Shown here: one piece after another, positions 1 through 7,724 of the stretch
Layout: each line of letters opens with the position of its first letter
Position numbering within the stretch: the first letter of the stretch is position 1
Assembly: GCA_900110595.1 (NCBI GenBank)
Contig: FOEZ01000005.1
Location: 244,621 to 308,620 of the forward strand
DNA from: Arthrobacter sp. OV608
Lineage (GTDB): Bacteria > Actinomycetota > Actinomycetes > Actinomycetales > Micrococcaceae
Reading direction: 5' to 3'
Length of the DNA: 64,000 nucleotides
The notes under the pieces: generated by a model
What the model was told of the DNA's origin: nothing
The model's input: only the letters and a program-made list of their open reading frames with translations
Database searches by the model: none
Translations under genes and position numbers: made by a program

Positions 1-64
1 CGGTACGCGAGCGAGCTAGACAGGGGTAGGAAGGCCGCGTTTAGCTGAACCTGGGAGTCGCGGT

Positions 65-784
65 TCATTCGTCGGCGACGAGGTAGGGATGAATCTGCGG
101 GTCCCGGGCGATTCTTTCCCTGAGCTTTTCGCGATCAGCTCCTAGCTCGTTGACAATCCAGGTCTTGAAGAGTAGGGCACCTCACTCCAGCAGTTAGCAA
201 CATCAACCATTTGAGGGAACTCGCGGTTAGCATGCTTCACGGCGTTGTAAGTATCTGCCATCCGGTGCGGCCACATTGCGTCTATAACAGGCAAAAGCCC
301 GGGGACCTCCTGAATTATGCGGTCGAGTCGACGCTTGAAATAGATTCCACCCGCGGCGGACTCGGACTTTGCATCCTTACCCAGGAATATGAGATCGCCC
401 AGCGCTTCCAGGCTGATGGATATTTGAGTTAACTGAACTTCGAGTGTCACACCCTCCAGATAAATGCTGGATACGGCTGGATCAATCGCTCGTACGAAGT
501 CATCGCGCAGTTTGATCCAGCGTGCTAGCCCTTCTGGTCCTAAGTCTTCCCGCAGGATTAGATGTTCAGTTCGCCGTGTTTCTTCCTTGGGCTCGGGTGC
601 ACTCGAGTCGACGGCCTCACGCCACCATTGCTCCGCTCCAACTCCGGAGTGTCTCCTTAATGTAATCCTCCGTTCGTCCCACAGATACAGGAATAAGAAG
701 CTCGTCCCGCCACCTCGACACAGCCAGTAAGTCCGGGACTGCTCTCATAGCCGTCTGGTGTTGGCGGCCAAGCGCGAAGCTCAT
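65..784 (-). pseudogene. HEPN-like protein, frameshifted
   Basis: A broken gene that can be followed across three frames. Translation starts at an ATG (784) preceded by GGAGGA, giving MSFALGRQHQ through about KETLRSW. Near 640 it must shift frame to continue as EQWWREAVDSSAPE through FPQMVDVANCWSE. A second shift near 178 gives ALLFKTWIVNELGADREK and a C-terminus YLVADE with its stop at 65. Each shift skips one extra base. The stretch with YNAVKHANRE followed by LFKTWIVNELGA resembles the C-terminal HEPN region of ApeA-type anti-phage proteins, but a clean R-x4-6-H ribonuclease motif is not visible. The N-terminal ApeA domain is absent, so this is a remnant, a short HEPN protein, or a gene hit by sequencing errors. 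The ATG overlaps the stop of the upstream small ORF (ATGA), suggesting translational coupling. GC content is lower than in the core genome. Function not established. Confidence 0.5.
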
Positions 785-996
785 CCCATTTCCTCCGCGG
801 CCAGGACCGTCTCGAGGATGTACTGGTACGTCCACTCCGTCGAGTTCGGCGCCAGCGTGGGCCACTCACTGAACGCTTGGCCGGGCAGGAAGACACCCAG
901 CATCACTGAATCGTCGCCGGCGGGCAACGCCCGTTCGACGCAGTGTTCGAGCCCGGGACGGGTGGCCGGGTCGGCGCTGTCAGGATAGTACCGCAT
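781..996 (-). CDS. Small hypothetical protein (71 aa) upstream of HEPN-like gene
   Basis: An open frame of 71 codons beginning MRYYPDSADPATRP and ending VLAAEEMG. AAGG lies about eight bases before the ATG, and the stop overlaps the start of the downstream HEPN-like gene (ATGA). The composition is acidic, with aromatic residues in FSEWPTLAPNSTEWTYQY, and there is no membrane segment or recognisable domain. Coupling to the next frame is the main argument that it is real. It could instead be the N-terminal fragment of one longer decayed gene, because the region is full of frame disruptions. I do not recognise it. Confidence 0.35.
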   Translation of the reverse strand: MRYYPDSADPATRPGLEHCVERALPAGDDSVMLGVFLPGQAFSEWPTLAPNSTEWTYQYILETVLAAEEMG

Positions 997-1120
997 TAGA
1001 GACCTTTCTGAGCGAGAACGGAAGTTTCGTCGGGAACGTGCGATGCGGAGTCAGTCGACCTCCGAATCATGTCTTCGCGTAGCCGACTCGATCGCCACGC
1101 AACCGTCGGCCGCGGATGGA

Positions 1121-1217
1121 ATCGTATTCAGACGGCAAGGTATGGAACTCAATCTAAAAGTAGCGGTGTAGACGGCAGTACTGATATCGTATTCACTGCT
1201 AATTGGTATCGTATTCA
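1121..1217 (+). promoter_or_regulatory. Three direct repeats ATCGTATTCA upstream of monooxygenase
   Basis: ATCGTATTCA occurs exactly at 1121-1130, 1186-1195 and 1208-1217. The last two copies start 22 bp apart, about two helical turns, and the first is 65 bp away, about six turns. The last copy ends 71 bp before the likely ATG of the luciferase-like gene at 1289. The nine-base core TCGTATTCA recurs once in reverse orientation upstream of the flavoenzyme at 4935. The arrangement resembles a multi-site operator; no cognate regulator is present in the island. Confidence 0.4.
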
Positions 1218-1288
1218 TAGTGAGTTTGAGCGGCGTGGCTATCGGGATTATCTTCGAAGCCGCGCACGAGTTGAGGAGGATGGAAGAG

Positions 1289-2439
1289 ATGACGAGCGTG
1301 CCATCGGAAGCAGTTGATGTTCGTGTGGATAAGTGGTCGACGCCGCTATTGAATGATGAGAATCGTTTGAAGATGGCGACGTTCGCAACCAACATGCGCG
1401 GGAGTGTGACGCTCGCGAATGTCGAAGGCAAGGTCCAGACCAGCTGGGAGGAGAGCCTGCGGTTGGCTCAGCATGCTGACCGGATCGGACTCGATGCGGT
1501 GATTCCGGTGATGCGGTGGCGCGGGTTCGGTGGTAAGTGGAACTTGTCGGACCGTACGTTTGATCCGTTCACGTGGGCCACGGCGGTGCTGGCATCGACG
1601 AAGCGGTCATGTCGTTCGCCACTGTTCAGGTTCCCGTGATCCACCCGATGATGGCGGCCAAGATGATCGTGACGGCGGATCACGTCTCGGGGGGTCGTAT
1701 GGGGGCGAACATCACGGCTGGTTGGTTCCCGGAGGAGTTCGCGATGTTCGGGCTCAAGCAGCGCGAGCACGCCGACCGTTACGCCTACGCGGATGAGTGG
1801 ACGACGTTACTCAAGATGTTGTGGACCCGTGATGACCGGTTCGATTTCAATGGCGAGTACCTTCAGGCGATTGACGCATTCTCGGATCCGCACCCGTTGC
1901 AAGATCCGTACCCGTTGGTGATGAACGCTGGTACGAGCGGTCCTGGCCGTGATTTTGCCGGCAAGCACAGCGATCTGATTTTCGCGTCGCTGCAGAATAT
2001 GGAGATCGCGCAGCGTCAGATCGCCGAGATCAAGCAAGATGCGTTGCAGAAGCATGGTCGTGAGGTGCGGGTCTTCGGGCGGGTGCACATCGTGTGCCGC
2101 CCGACCGAGAAGGAAGCGCAGGAATACTTCCGTTGGGTGCATCGCGATAACGCCGATGTCGCTGCGATCGAAACGCTGCTAGCAGGGTTGAGCGGAAACT
2201 CCGCAAGCATGGATAGCATCCCTGAGGAGCATTGGCAGACGATCGAGCGGGTTGCTGCAGGGCGTGGTGCGTTGACCCTGGTCGGTTCCCCTGAGCAGGT
2301 CGTCGACGGGCTCTTGGAGCTCTCCAATGCCGGTCTTGATGGTGTCGCGATTTCCTGGGTCAACTACGACGAAGGCCTCCAGCAGATGGAAGACGACATC
2401 CTGCCCCTCATGGTCCAGGCCGGCCTCCGGACCACGTAA
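1289..2439 (+). pseudogene. LLM-class flavin-dependent monooxygenase, frameshifted
   Basis: A luciferase-like flavin-dependent monooxygenase of the SfnG/RutA/alkanesulfonate monooxygenase group (FMNH2-dependent TIM barrel). The ATG at 1289 (MTSVPSEAVDV) is preceded by GAGGAGG. The first frame carries MATFATNMRGSVTLAN through WATAVLASTKR and then hits a stop at 1639. The homologous protein continues in another frame from VMSFATVQVPVIHP (about 1607) to the stop at 2439, so one base is missing near 1604. The second part contains SGGRMGANITAGWF, the EEFAMFGL segment and the C-terminal SPEQVVDGLLEL region, all typical of the family. Without the shift the protein would be about 380 residues, the normal length. 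The substrate cannot be told; relatives oxidise sulfones, sulfonates or pyrimidines. It lies downstream of three TCGTATTCA repeats. It is inactive unless the shift is a sequencing error. Confidence 0.8.
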
Positions 2440-2991
2440 CACGGCCTGTTCTGATCTGCCCGCAATCCTGCGTCCGGCGAGCCGAGGCCGCCACGCCCAT
2501 CAAAGAAGCCAGACCAGCGGGTCCACGACTCCATTGTGAAGAGCCCATACCCTGACGTGATTGGCATCACTGGGAGTCTTTCTGCGTGTCGGGAGCCCGC
2601 AGAAGATTCCGCATCTCAGTTTCTGTAAGGCTGAATTTGTTCACCATTCCTCGTGATCGTGTCGTGTCCCTAGACCCGTATTCGGAGTCCATGAGCGACC
2701 ATATAGGGGCGCACAACGAGTTGAGCGAAGCGGGCGAAGTCGTCTACTTGGAAAGATGCGGGGTCTACGCGACTGGTCGCTTTGACATCGTCAATCGGCT
2801 TTTCCGGGAATGGCCCCCACACTGCCCCCACTGGCAACAACGAGCCCCAACCTAACAAAGTACTACTAGGCACACACACCCTGCACGGTAAGCACCTCAC
2901 CGGGCTGCGGTTGAGGGACTGGCACGTTGGCTAAGATACGCTACCGCCTGCGTTCCACTCCCCAGGAACCGGAAAGCGGGCATCATCCGAC
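2440..2991. other. Gene-poor stretch in the island
   Basis: Between the monooxygenase remnant and the flavoenzyme there is no intact gene. It contains the P450 stub described separately; the sequence on either side has only short frames without motifs. Just after the stub, a C-rich stretch followed by AACCTAACAAAGTACTACT changes in character, consistent with a deletion junction near 2815. No terminator or tRNA-derived attachment site was recognised. Confidence 0.5.
2661..2815 (+). pseudogene. Cytochrome P450 N-terminal fragment
   Basis: The frame reads VVSLDPYSESMSDHIG, then ELSEAGEVVYLERCGVYA and FDIVNRLFREW. This matches the usual opening of bacterial cytochromes P450: DPYS..., a short helix ending in EAGPVVYL, a GVYAV strand, then a helix ending in DW. 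Homology stops after the REW tryptophan, where a new sequence begins, so about 50 of some 400 residues remain. The I-helix, ExxR and heme-cysteine regions are missing, so it cannot be functional. A GTG at 2661 is a plausible original start. It shares the low-GC island with two other oxidoreductases, suggesting that a catabolic gene set once stood here. The assignment rests on pattern memory over about 50 residues. Confidence 0.55.
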
Positions 2992-4935
2992 TCATACTGC
3001 AGCCCCAACGCGGTATCCCTCGGAGATCGCATCGCCGATGCGCCGCGGGATAATGCAGTCACCGATGACTGAGATCGAGGACATATCGAGTTCCTCCGCA
3101 GCACGGGGCAGTTCCGCGTTCGGGATGCGATGACGGTGCCAAACGATCAGGTCAGGTCGGAGCACCTCGGCTTCGCCCCCGAACACCGGCGTCAAGCGCA
3201 CCTTGCTGGCGTCGTTGTCATCTGCGGAAAGGTCATGCATAGGCCAGTACCGTGTGCCGCCTTCCCCCAGCCGAGTGAGAAGCGGACCGATACTCTCATG
3301 CGGCACACGTGAGGCTATGGCGCCCAGCCGGGTGACGAAGAAGACTCTCCAACCGAGAAGTACCAACCGTTCAGCGGCGTTGTACGCGGGCCAGAATCCG
3401 TCGTCCTCATCAAACACCACTGCCATGCCAGGCTGCAGCTGTTCAGCAGGAGACATGATCACGTCGTCGACGGTGCGGACAGGAACTTGCCCATACTCCG
3501 GCGGTGGGGTGGGACGTGACCCAGTCGCGATGATCACGTGGTCGCTCATCCCCTTGATGTCGGCCAGGTCGCCTTTCCCGATCTCGACGCCCAGGTGCAC
3601 CGTCACTCGCAACCGCCCCATTTCCCGGGTGAGATAGTCGACGATATCACCCAGGCTCCCCCGGTGGGGTGACTTCGAGGCAATCCGCACGCTGCCACCC
3701 AAGGAAGTTCCGCGCTCGTAGATCGTCACGTTGTGCCCGCGGCCGGCCGCCAACCGAGCGGCTTCCATACCTGCTATCCCCCCGCCGATAATGGTGACCT
3801 CTCGAGGGCGGTCGACCCTGATGTCCGCTGAATCAGGCCGCACGCGACCGATCTCTGCGTTGACCGCGCAGCGCACGTGCGGATCTAAGGCGCGGCATTC
3901 CTGGTTGATCCCCAGGCAGCCCCTGATCTCGGTCAAGCGTCCCTCACGGGACTTGTTGGGCAGCTCAGGGTCCGCCAATAGAGCTCGGGCCATGCCGACC
4001 ATGTCCGCCGATCCGTTCTTGATCACGTTCTCGGCGCTGTCTACGTCCCGGATGCGCTGGCCCACGAGCACCGGCAGTCCGGTGACGGCGCGCACACGAG
4101 CGGCAGAAGGAACCGCAACCCCATCTTCATTTGTGGAGTCCTTGACGTAGGAGCCGCGGACGCCGTGGGTAATGCTGAGGTAGTCGACCTGCCCGGTAAC
4201 AGCAAGCATCTCTGCGATGCGACACGTGTCCTCAATCGTCATGCCGCCGGGAATCTCCTCCTCGCCACTCAAGCGGACCCCGAGAATCGCACCCTGTGGC
4301 AGTTCGCTGCGAATCGATTCCAGCACCAGGTACATGAACCTCATCCGGTTCTCGAGCGATCCTCCGAACTCGTCCGTGCGCAGGTTGGTCGATTCCGACA
4401 GGAACTGGGCGACCAGATAGCCATGGGCAGCGTGGATCTCGATCCCGTCCAGTCCGGCCTGGACCATATGAGCGGTCGAAACCCGATACCCCTCGACGAT
4501 GTCGAGAATCTCCCTCTTTGTCAGCTCACGTGGAGGATAGGCGTCGCGCGGAGTCTTGATCATGCTCGGCGCTAGGGGAATGTATTCCGATGCACCGCCG
4601 ATGAATTCGCGGCCAACGTGGGCGAGCTGTCCGATCAGCAGTGCACCGTGCCTATGGACGACTTCAGCCTTATGTTCCATGGCCGGGACAACCTCATCGA
4701 GGTAGGCTTCCACGTTTTTTCGGCTGCGCGTCCCCGAAGACGGGTGCACGATCGTCGCACCCTGGATGATCATCGCCACACCCCCGGCGGCGAGCCGCTC
4801 GAAATGAACGGAGTCTTCCGGGGTCGGCACACCGTCCATAACGAGGCTCGTACCGGCCGGCAGGGCGACGAGGCGGTTCTTGAGCTGCTTGCCGCCGAGC
4901 ATCATCGGACTGAAAACGTGAGGATACTGCGTCAT
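2992..4935 (-). CDS. OYE/TMADH-type FMN-FAD oxidoreductase
   Basis: A 647-residue two-part flavoenzyme of the 2,4-dienoyl-CoA reductase / trimethylamine dehydrogenase / N-methylproline demethylase group. Residues 1-360 form the old-yellow-enzyme barrel, with PAGTS, IGQLAHVGRE and AAHGYLVAQFLS around His171 and Asn-rich substrate positions. Residues 378-640 form an FAD/NAD(P)H Rossmann region with GGGIAG at 384-389 and a C-terminal VIGDCI motif. The iron-sulfur ligand region reads C340-LGI-NQE-C347 ... C356. Only three of the four usual cysteines are present because the second is Ile343. I chose ATG 4935 (MTQYPHVFSP), with AGGTGG upstream, over a longer frame starting 48 bases earlier. It is the only full-length enzyme in the island and lies opposite a TCGTATTCA motif shared with the monooxygenase remnant. 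Substrate unknown; demethylation of an N-methyl compound or reduction of an enone are reasonable guesses. Confidence 0.85.
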   Translation of the reverse strand: MTQYPHVFSPMMLGGKQLKNRLVALPAGTSLVMDGVPTPEDSVHFERLAAGGVAMIIQGATIVHPSSGTRSRKNVEAYLDEVVPAMEHKAEVVHRHGALLIGQLAHVGREFIGGASEYIPLAPSMIKTPRDAYPPRELTKREILDIVEGYRVSTAHMVQAGLDGIEIHAAHGYLVAQFLSESTNLRTDEFGGSLENRMRFMYLVLESIRSELPQGAILGVRLSGEEEIPGGMTIEDTCRIAEMLAVTGQVDYLSITHGVRGSYVKDSTNEDGVAVPSAARVRAVTGLPVLVGQRIRDVDSAENVIKNGSADMVGMARALLADPELPNKSREGRLTEIRGCLGINQECRALDPHVRCAVNAEIGRVRPDSADIRVDRPREVTIIGGGIAGMEAARLAAGRGHNVTIYERGTSLGGSVRIASKSPHRGSLGDIVDYLTREMGRLRVTVHLGVEIGKGDLADIKGMSDHVIIATGSRPTPPPEYGQVPVRTVDDVIMSPAEQLQPGMAVVFDEDDGFWPAYNAAERLVLLGWRVFFVTRLGAIASRVPHESIGPLLTRLGEGGTRYWPMHDLSADDNDASKVRLTPVFGGEAEVLRPDLIVWHRHRIPNAELPRAAEELDMSSISVIGDCIIPRRIGDAISEGYRVGAAV

Positions 4936-5278
4936 GGGGAGACCACCTGTCAAAGCTACCTGAAGCTGTTTGTATGGACACAAGACTGCGCGGGCGCGGC
5001 TAGGCGATGGCGTCTGCCACTTTCAACACACTGCAACCGAAATCCTAAACAGGTTTGAATACGAAGGCAATCAGAGTTTGGGAACGAATTCAATCAGTGG
5101 CTATTCATCCATCACCAGACCAAGGCCAAGCGGGCAGGCGACCATCGCGTCAAATAGTGTCCCCGCTGTAGTGGGCGTTACCGCGCCCGCTAACAACACC
5201 CAGCGGACGCCCTGCTGCCCGCTGGGGATCGCCTAACGGGACGGGTTGCGGGCGGCCATCTTTGGGATCTGCTCATGC
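4936..5278. other. Upstream region of the flavoenzyme, no gene seen
   Basis: About 340 bases without a supported gene. They hold the single TCGTATTCA copy at 5056-5064 and a short GC-rich repeat (GCGGGCG and its complement, about 5165-5205), but no convincing coding frame. The recombinase fragment starts at its right end, and the N-terminal recombinase sequence that should lie here is missing. Confidence 0.5.
5056..5064 (-). promoter_or_regulatory. TCGTATTCA motif upstream of flavoenzyme
   Basis: Read on the minus strand, this site is TCGTATTCA in the context CCTTCGTATTCAAACC, 121 bases upstream of the flavoenzyme ATG at 4935. It matches the core of the three repeats before the monooxygenase. 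Finding the same 9-mer in front of two island oxidoreductases suggests a common regulator. One copy alone could be chance. Confidence 0.3.
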
Positions 5279-5557
5279 GGCAGCACCCACGATCCTACTG
5301 ACCCCCTAGGCCGGCTGCTGTTCAACGTCCTGGGAATGGTGGCCGAGTTCGAGGCCGATCTGATCCGGGCGCGCACCCGCGAGGGCATGGCCATCGCAAA
5401 AGCCAAGGGGCGGCTGAAAGGCAAGCAACCAAAATTGTCCAAGATGCAGCGGAGTCACCTTCTGAAACTGCATGACGCCGGCGAATACACACAGGCCGAA
5501 CTGGCTGAACTGTTCGGGGTGTCACGGACGACTGTGTACCGCGAGCTTCAAAGGTGA
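5279..5557 (+). pseudogene. Serine recombinase (resolvase/invertase), C-terminal fragment
   Basis: The frame from about THDPTDPLGRLLFNVLG to the stop at 5557 matches the end of the catalytic domain, the long E-helix (MVAEFEADLIRARTREGM) and the C-terminal helix-turn-helix (YTQAELAELFGVSRTTVYR) of small serine recombinases (Pin/Tn3 resolvase family). The first roughly 90 residues, including the nucleophilic serine and the arginine cluster, are absent, and the preceding sequence has no matching frame. It therefore can bind DNA at most. It marks the right flank of the low-GC island, directly before ordinary core genes, and probably records the element that brought or rearranged the island. Confidence 0.8.
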
Positions 5558-5918
5558 ACCCACTAAGGACCGATGGGGCGGCATTCTACGCGAAAAGTGC
5601 CACTTAGCCCTGTAAAAAGAACGCCATGTAGCCCGCGATTCACAGCTCAAGGTGGTGCATCCGGATTCCGGACGACGGCTCGACAATCTGCCTAAATCGA
5701 TCAGACCCGTGCCGGCCTCCGCCTGCTTTCGAAGAGGGAGCTTACGGCGGACACTGTTGTCGGGTGCCTTTGCGTGGTCCCCGGGCCGGCCACGGGGTCC
5801 GCTCACTAGCCGTCAGCGGCTTCTTTGTGGGGGTCGAACAAGCGAATCACCAACACCCGCTGGCATGATGGACAGCAGACCATCAGCGATTTAGACGTTT
5901 CGAACAAAGGGAGCTCGT
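5558..5918. other. Non-coding stretch between island and core genes
   Basis: There are 361 bases without a supported gene. The segment around 5575-5640 (GCGAAAAGTGCCACTTAG followed by an A-rich stretch) reminds me of IS21-type element ends. The part around 5745-5800 has GGGAGCTTACGGCGGACAC and GGCCGGCCACGGGG. Neither has a partner copy in this window, so element remnants remain unproven. The last 30 bases carry the ribosome binding site AAAGGGAG of the SDR gene. Confidence 0.35.
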
Positions 5919-6680
5919 ATGGGACTGCTCGACAACAAGACCGCCATCGTCACCGGATCATCACGCGGCATCGGCGCTGACGTAGCCAAGAACCTCGCCG
6001 GCCAGGGTGCCGCCGTGGTGGTCAACTACCGCCAGAAGGCTCCGCGCGCCAACAAGGTGGTGCAGGGGATCGAAGCTGCCGGCGGACGCGCCGTTGCCGT
6101 AGGTGCGGACCTCACCACCCAGGAAGGCGTGCAGGCGCTGGCCTCCGCCGCCATGGAGAACTTTGGATCCCTGGACATCCTGGTGCTCAACGCCTCCGGC
6201 GGCATGGAAACCGGCATGGGCGAGGACTACGCCCTCAAGCTGAACCGCGATGCCCAGGTCAACATGCTCAACGCCGCCGTGCCGCTGATGAAGGAAGGCT
6301 CCCGCGTGGTGTTCGTCACCAGCCACCAAGCCCACTTCATCAACACAGTGCCCACCATGGAGGCCTACGAGCCCGTTGCCCGCAGCAAGCGCGCCGGAGA
6401 GGACGCCCTGCGCGATCTCATCCCGAACTTGGCCGAAAAGGGCATTTCCCTGGTGGTGGTGTCCGGCGACATGATCGAAGGCACCGTCACCGCAACGCTG
6501 CTGGACCGCTCCACCCCCGGCGCTATCGAGGCGCGGCGGGCTGAAGCCGGCAAGCTGTACTCGGTAGAGGAGTTCGCGGAGGTAGTAGCCAGCATGGTGA
6601 CGGCCGATGTCGAATCCGGCCACACCGAATACGCCGGCGGTGCCGACTACTTCGGCAAGGGCGCCCAGCCCGCAAGCTAG
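5919..6680 (+). CDS. SDR family oxidoreductase with altered active site
   Basis: A 253-residue short-chain dehydrogenase/reductase, first gene of the core region. The nucleotide-binding motif is TGSSRGIG (12-19), the NNAG-like motif reads LNASGG (90-95) and the catalytic serine is in VTSHQ (Ser135). The usual Y-x3-K is not intact: the lysine aligns with Lys157 of EPVARSKRAGED, but the position four residues earlier is Val153, and the nearest tyrosine is Tyr150. Classical SDR chemistry is therefore uncertain, although this variant seems to be a recurring actinobacterial subfamily. AAAGGGAG lies seven bases before the ATG. It stands alone and is followed by a bidirectional terminator facing serB. 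Substrate unknown. Confidence 0.85.
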   Translation: MGLLDNKTAIVTGSSRGIGADVAKNLAGQGAAVVVNYRQKAPRANKVVQGIEAAGGRAVAVGADLTTQEGVQALASAAMENFGSLDILVLNASGGMETGMGEDYALKLNRDAQVNMLNAAVPLMKEGSRVVFVTSHQAHFINTVPTMEAYEPVARSKRAGEDALRDLIPNLAEKGISLVVVSGDMIEGTVTATLLDRSTPGAIEARRAEAGKLYSVEEFAEVVASMVTADVESGHTEYAGGADYFGKGAQPAS

Positions 6681-6698
6681 GCTTCCCCCGCACACGAG

Positions 6699-6740
6699 AA
6701 GGGCCCACGCCGCAAGGAATTCCGGCGACCGTGGGCCCTT
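6699..6740. terminator. Bidirectional terminator, SDR / serB
   Basis: An inverted repeat AAGGGCCCACG ... CGTGGGCCCTT with 11-bp perfect arms separated by 20 bases. It lies between the convergent ends of the SDR gene (6680) and serB (6763). TTTCCCTTT follows on the plus side. Confidence 0.75.
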
Positions 6741-6762
6741 TCCCTTTAAGAGTTAAGAGTCG

Positions 6763-7656
6763 CTAGACCCCGGCCACGTGCCGGACTGCGTCCAGGTACG
6801 GCATGTTGATGGCAGCATCAGCCACGGCGCGCACTGCGGGTTTGGCATTAAACGCGACGCCGATGCCGGCCGCGCCGAGCATGTCCAGGTCGTTCGCGCC
6901 GTCCCCGACCGCCACCGTGTGCTCCAGGGCGATGCCTTCGGCGGCCGCCCATTCGCGCAGGTACTTTTCCTTCGCTGCGCGGTCCACCACGGCACCGAGC
7001 ACTTTGCCTGTCAGGGCTCCGTCCACGATCTCCAGCTCGTTCGCCTGCCAGTGGTCCAGGCCCAGCTCTGCCGCAATGGGTTCCAGGATCTGGTTGAATC
7101 CGCCGGACACCACGGCCACCGCGTGACCTGCCGCCTTGAAGGCGGCCACGAGCACAGCTGCCCCTTCGCTGAGTTTCACTTCCTCACGGACGGACTGGAC
7201 GACGTCGGCCGGCAGCCCGGCGAGCACCTGCACCCGGGCGTGGAGGCTTTGGGTGAAGTCCAGTTCCCCGCGCATGGCGGCTTCGGTCACAGCGGCCACC
7301 TCCTCGCGCTTGCCGGCGTAGGCGGCGAGGAGTTCGATGACCTCCTGCTGGATCAGGGTGGAATCCACGTCCATGATCAGGAGCTTGCGTTCAGCTGTAC
7401 GGAGGCCGTTCGGAACCAGGGCGGTATCGAATCCGCTGATCGAGGCTTCGGCCACCGCACGGCGCAGCCCGGCCAGGCCGGCCGCCGTTGCGTCGGGAAG
7501 CTCGAGTTCGGCCACGCTGACCTGGTAGCGCTCGTCACCGAAGCTGTTTTCCGAGAGCACCTTGGCGCCACTGGTGGTGAGGACGGAACGCAGCTGCTCC
7601 AGCCCGGTAGGGGTCACATTCAGGCCATAGCTGACCGCAGTCACGTTCGAAGTCAT
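6763..7656 (-). CDS. serB: Phosphoserine phosphatase
   Basis: A 297-residue enzyme for the last step of L-serine synthesis (O-phosphoserine to serine, cytoplasmic). The N-terminal roughly 85 residues form an ACT-like regulatory domain. The HAD catalytic core starts with MDVDSTL, with nucleophile Asp96 and acid/base Asp98. It then has VSGGF (motif II), a lysine in KYLREW and VAVGDGANDLDML (motif IV). Length and order match actinobacterial SerB. The ATG sits exactly seven bases after TAAGAT on the minus strand with no Shine-Dalgarno sequence, consistent with a leaderless message. It converges with the SDR gene across a terminator. Confidence 0.95.
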   Translation of the reverse strand: MTSNVTAVSYGLNVTPTGLEQLRSVLTTSGAKVLSENSFGDERYQVSVAELELPDATAAGLAGLRRAVAEASISGFDTALVPNGLRTAERKLLIMDVDSTLIQQEVIELLAAYAGKREEVAAVTEAAMRGELDFTQSLHARVQVLAGLPADVVQSVREEVKLSEGAAVLVAAFKAAGHAVAVVSGGFNQILEPIAAELGLDHWQANELEIVDGALTGKVLGAVVDRAAKEKYLREWAAAEGIALEHTVAVGDGANDLDMLGAAGIGVAFNAKPAVRAVADAAINMPYLDAVRHVAGV

Positions 7657-7724
7657 GCCTGCAATCTTAGCGAGCGGGGGTGCGCTCCCTTGAATTCATT
7701 GCGTCCGGCCGGGACGTGAAGACG

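Noticed and set aside
2815-2900. Phage attachment site at the P450 stub junction
   Set aside because: The sequence change is visible, but no direct repeat partner or integrase supports it.
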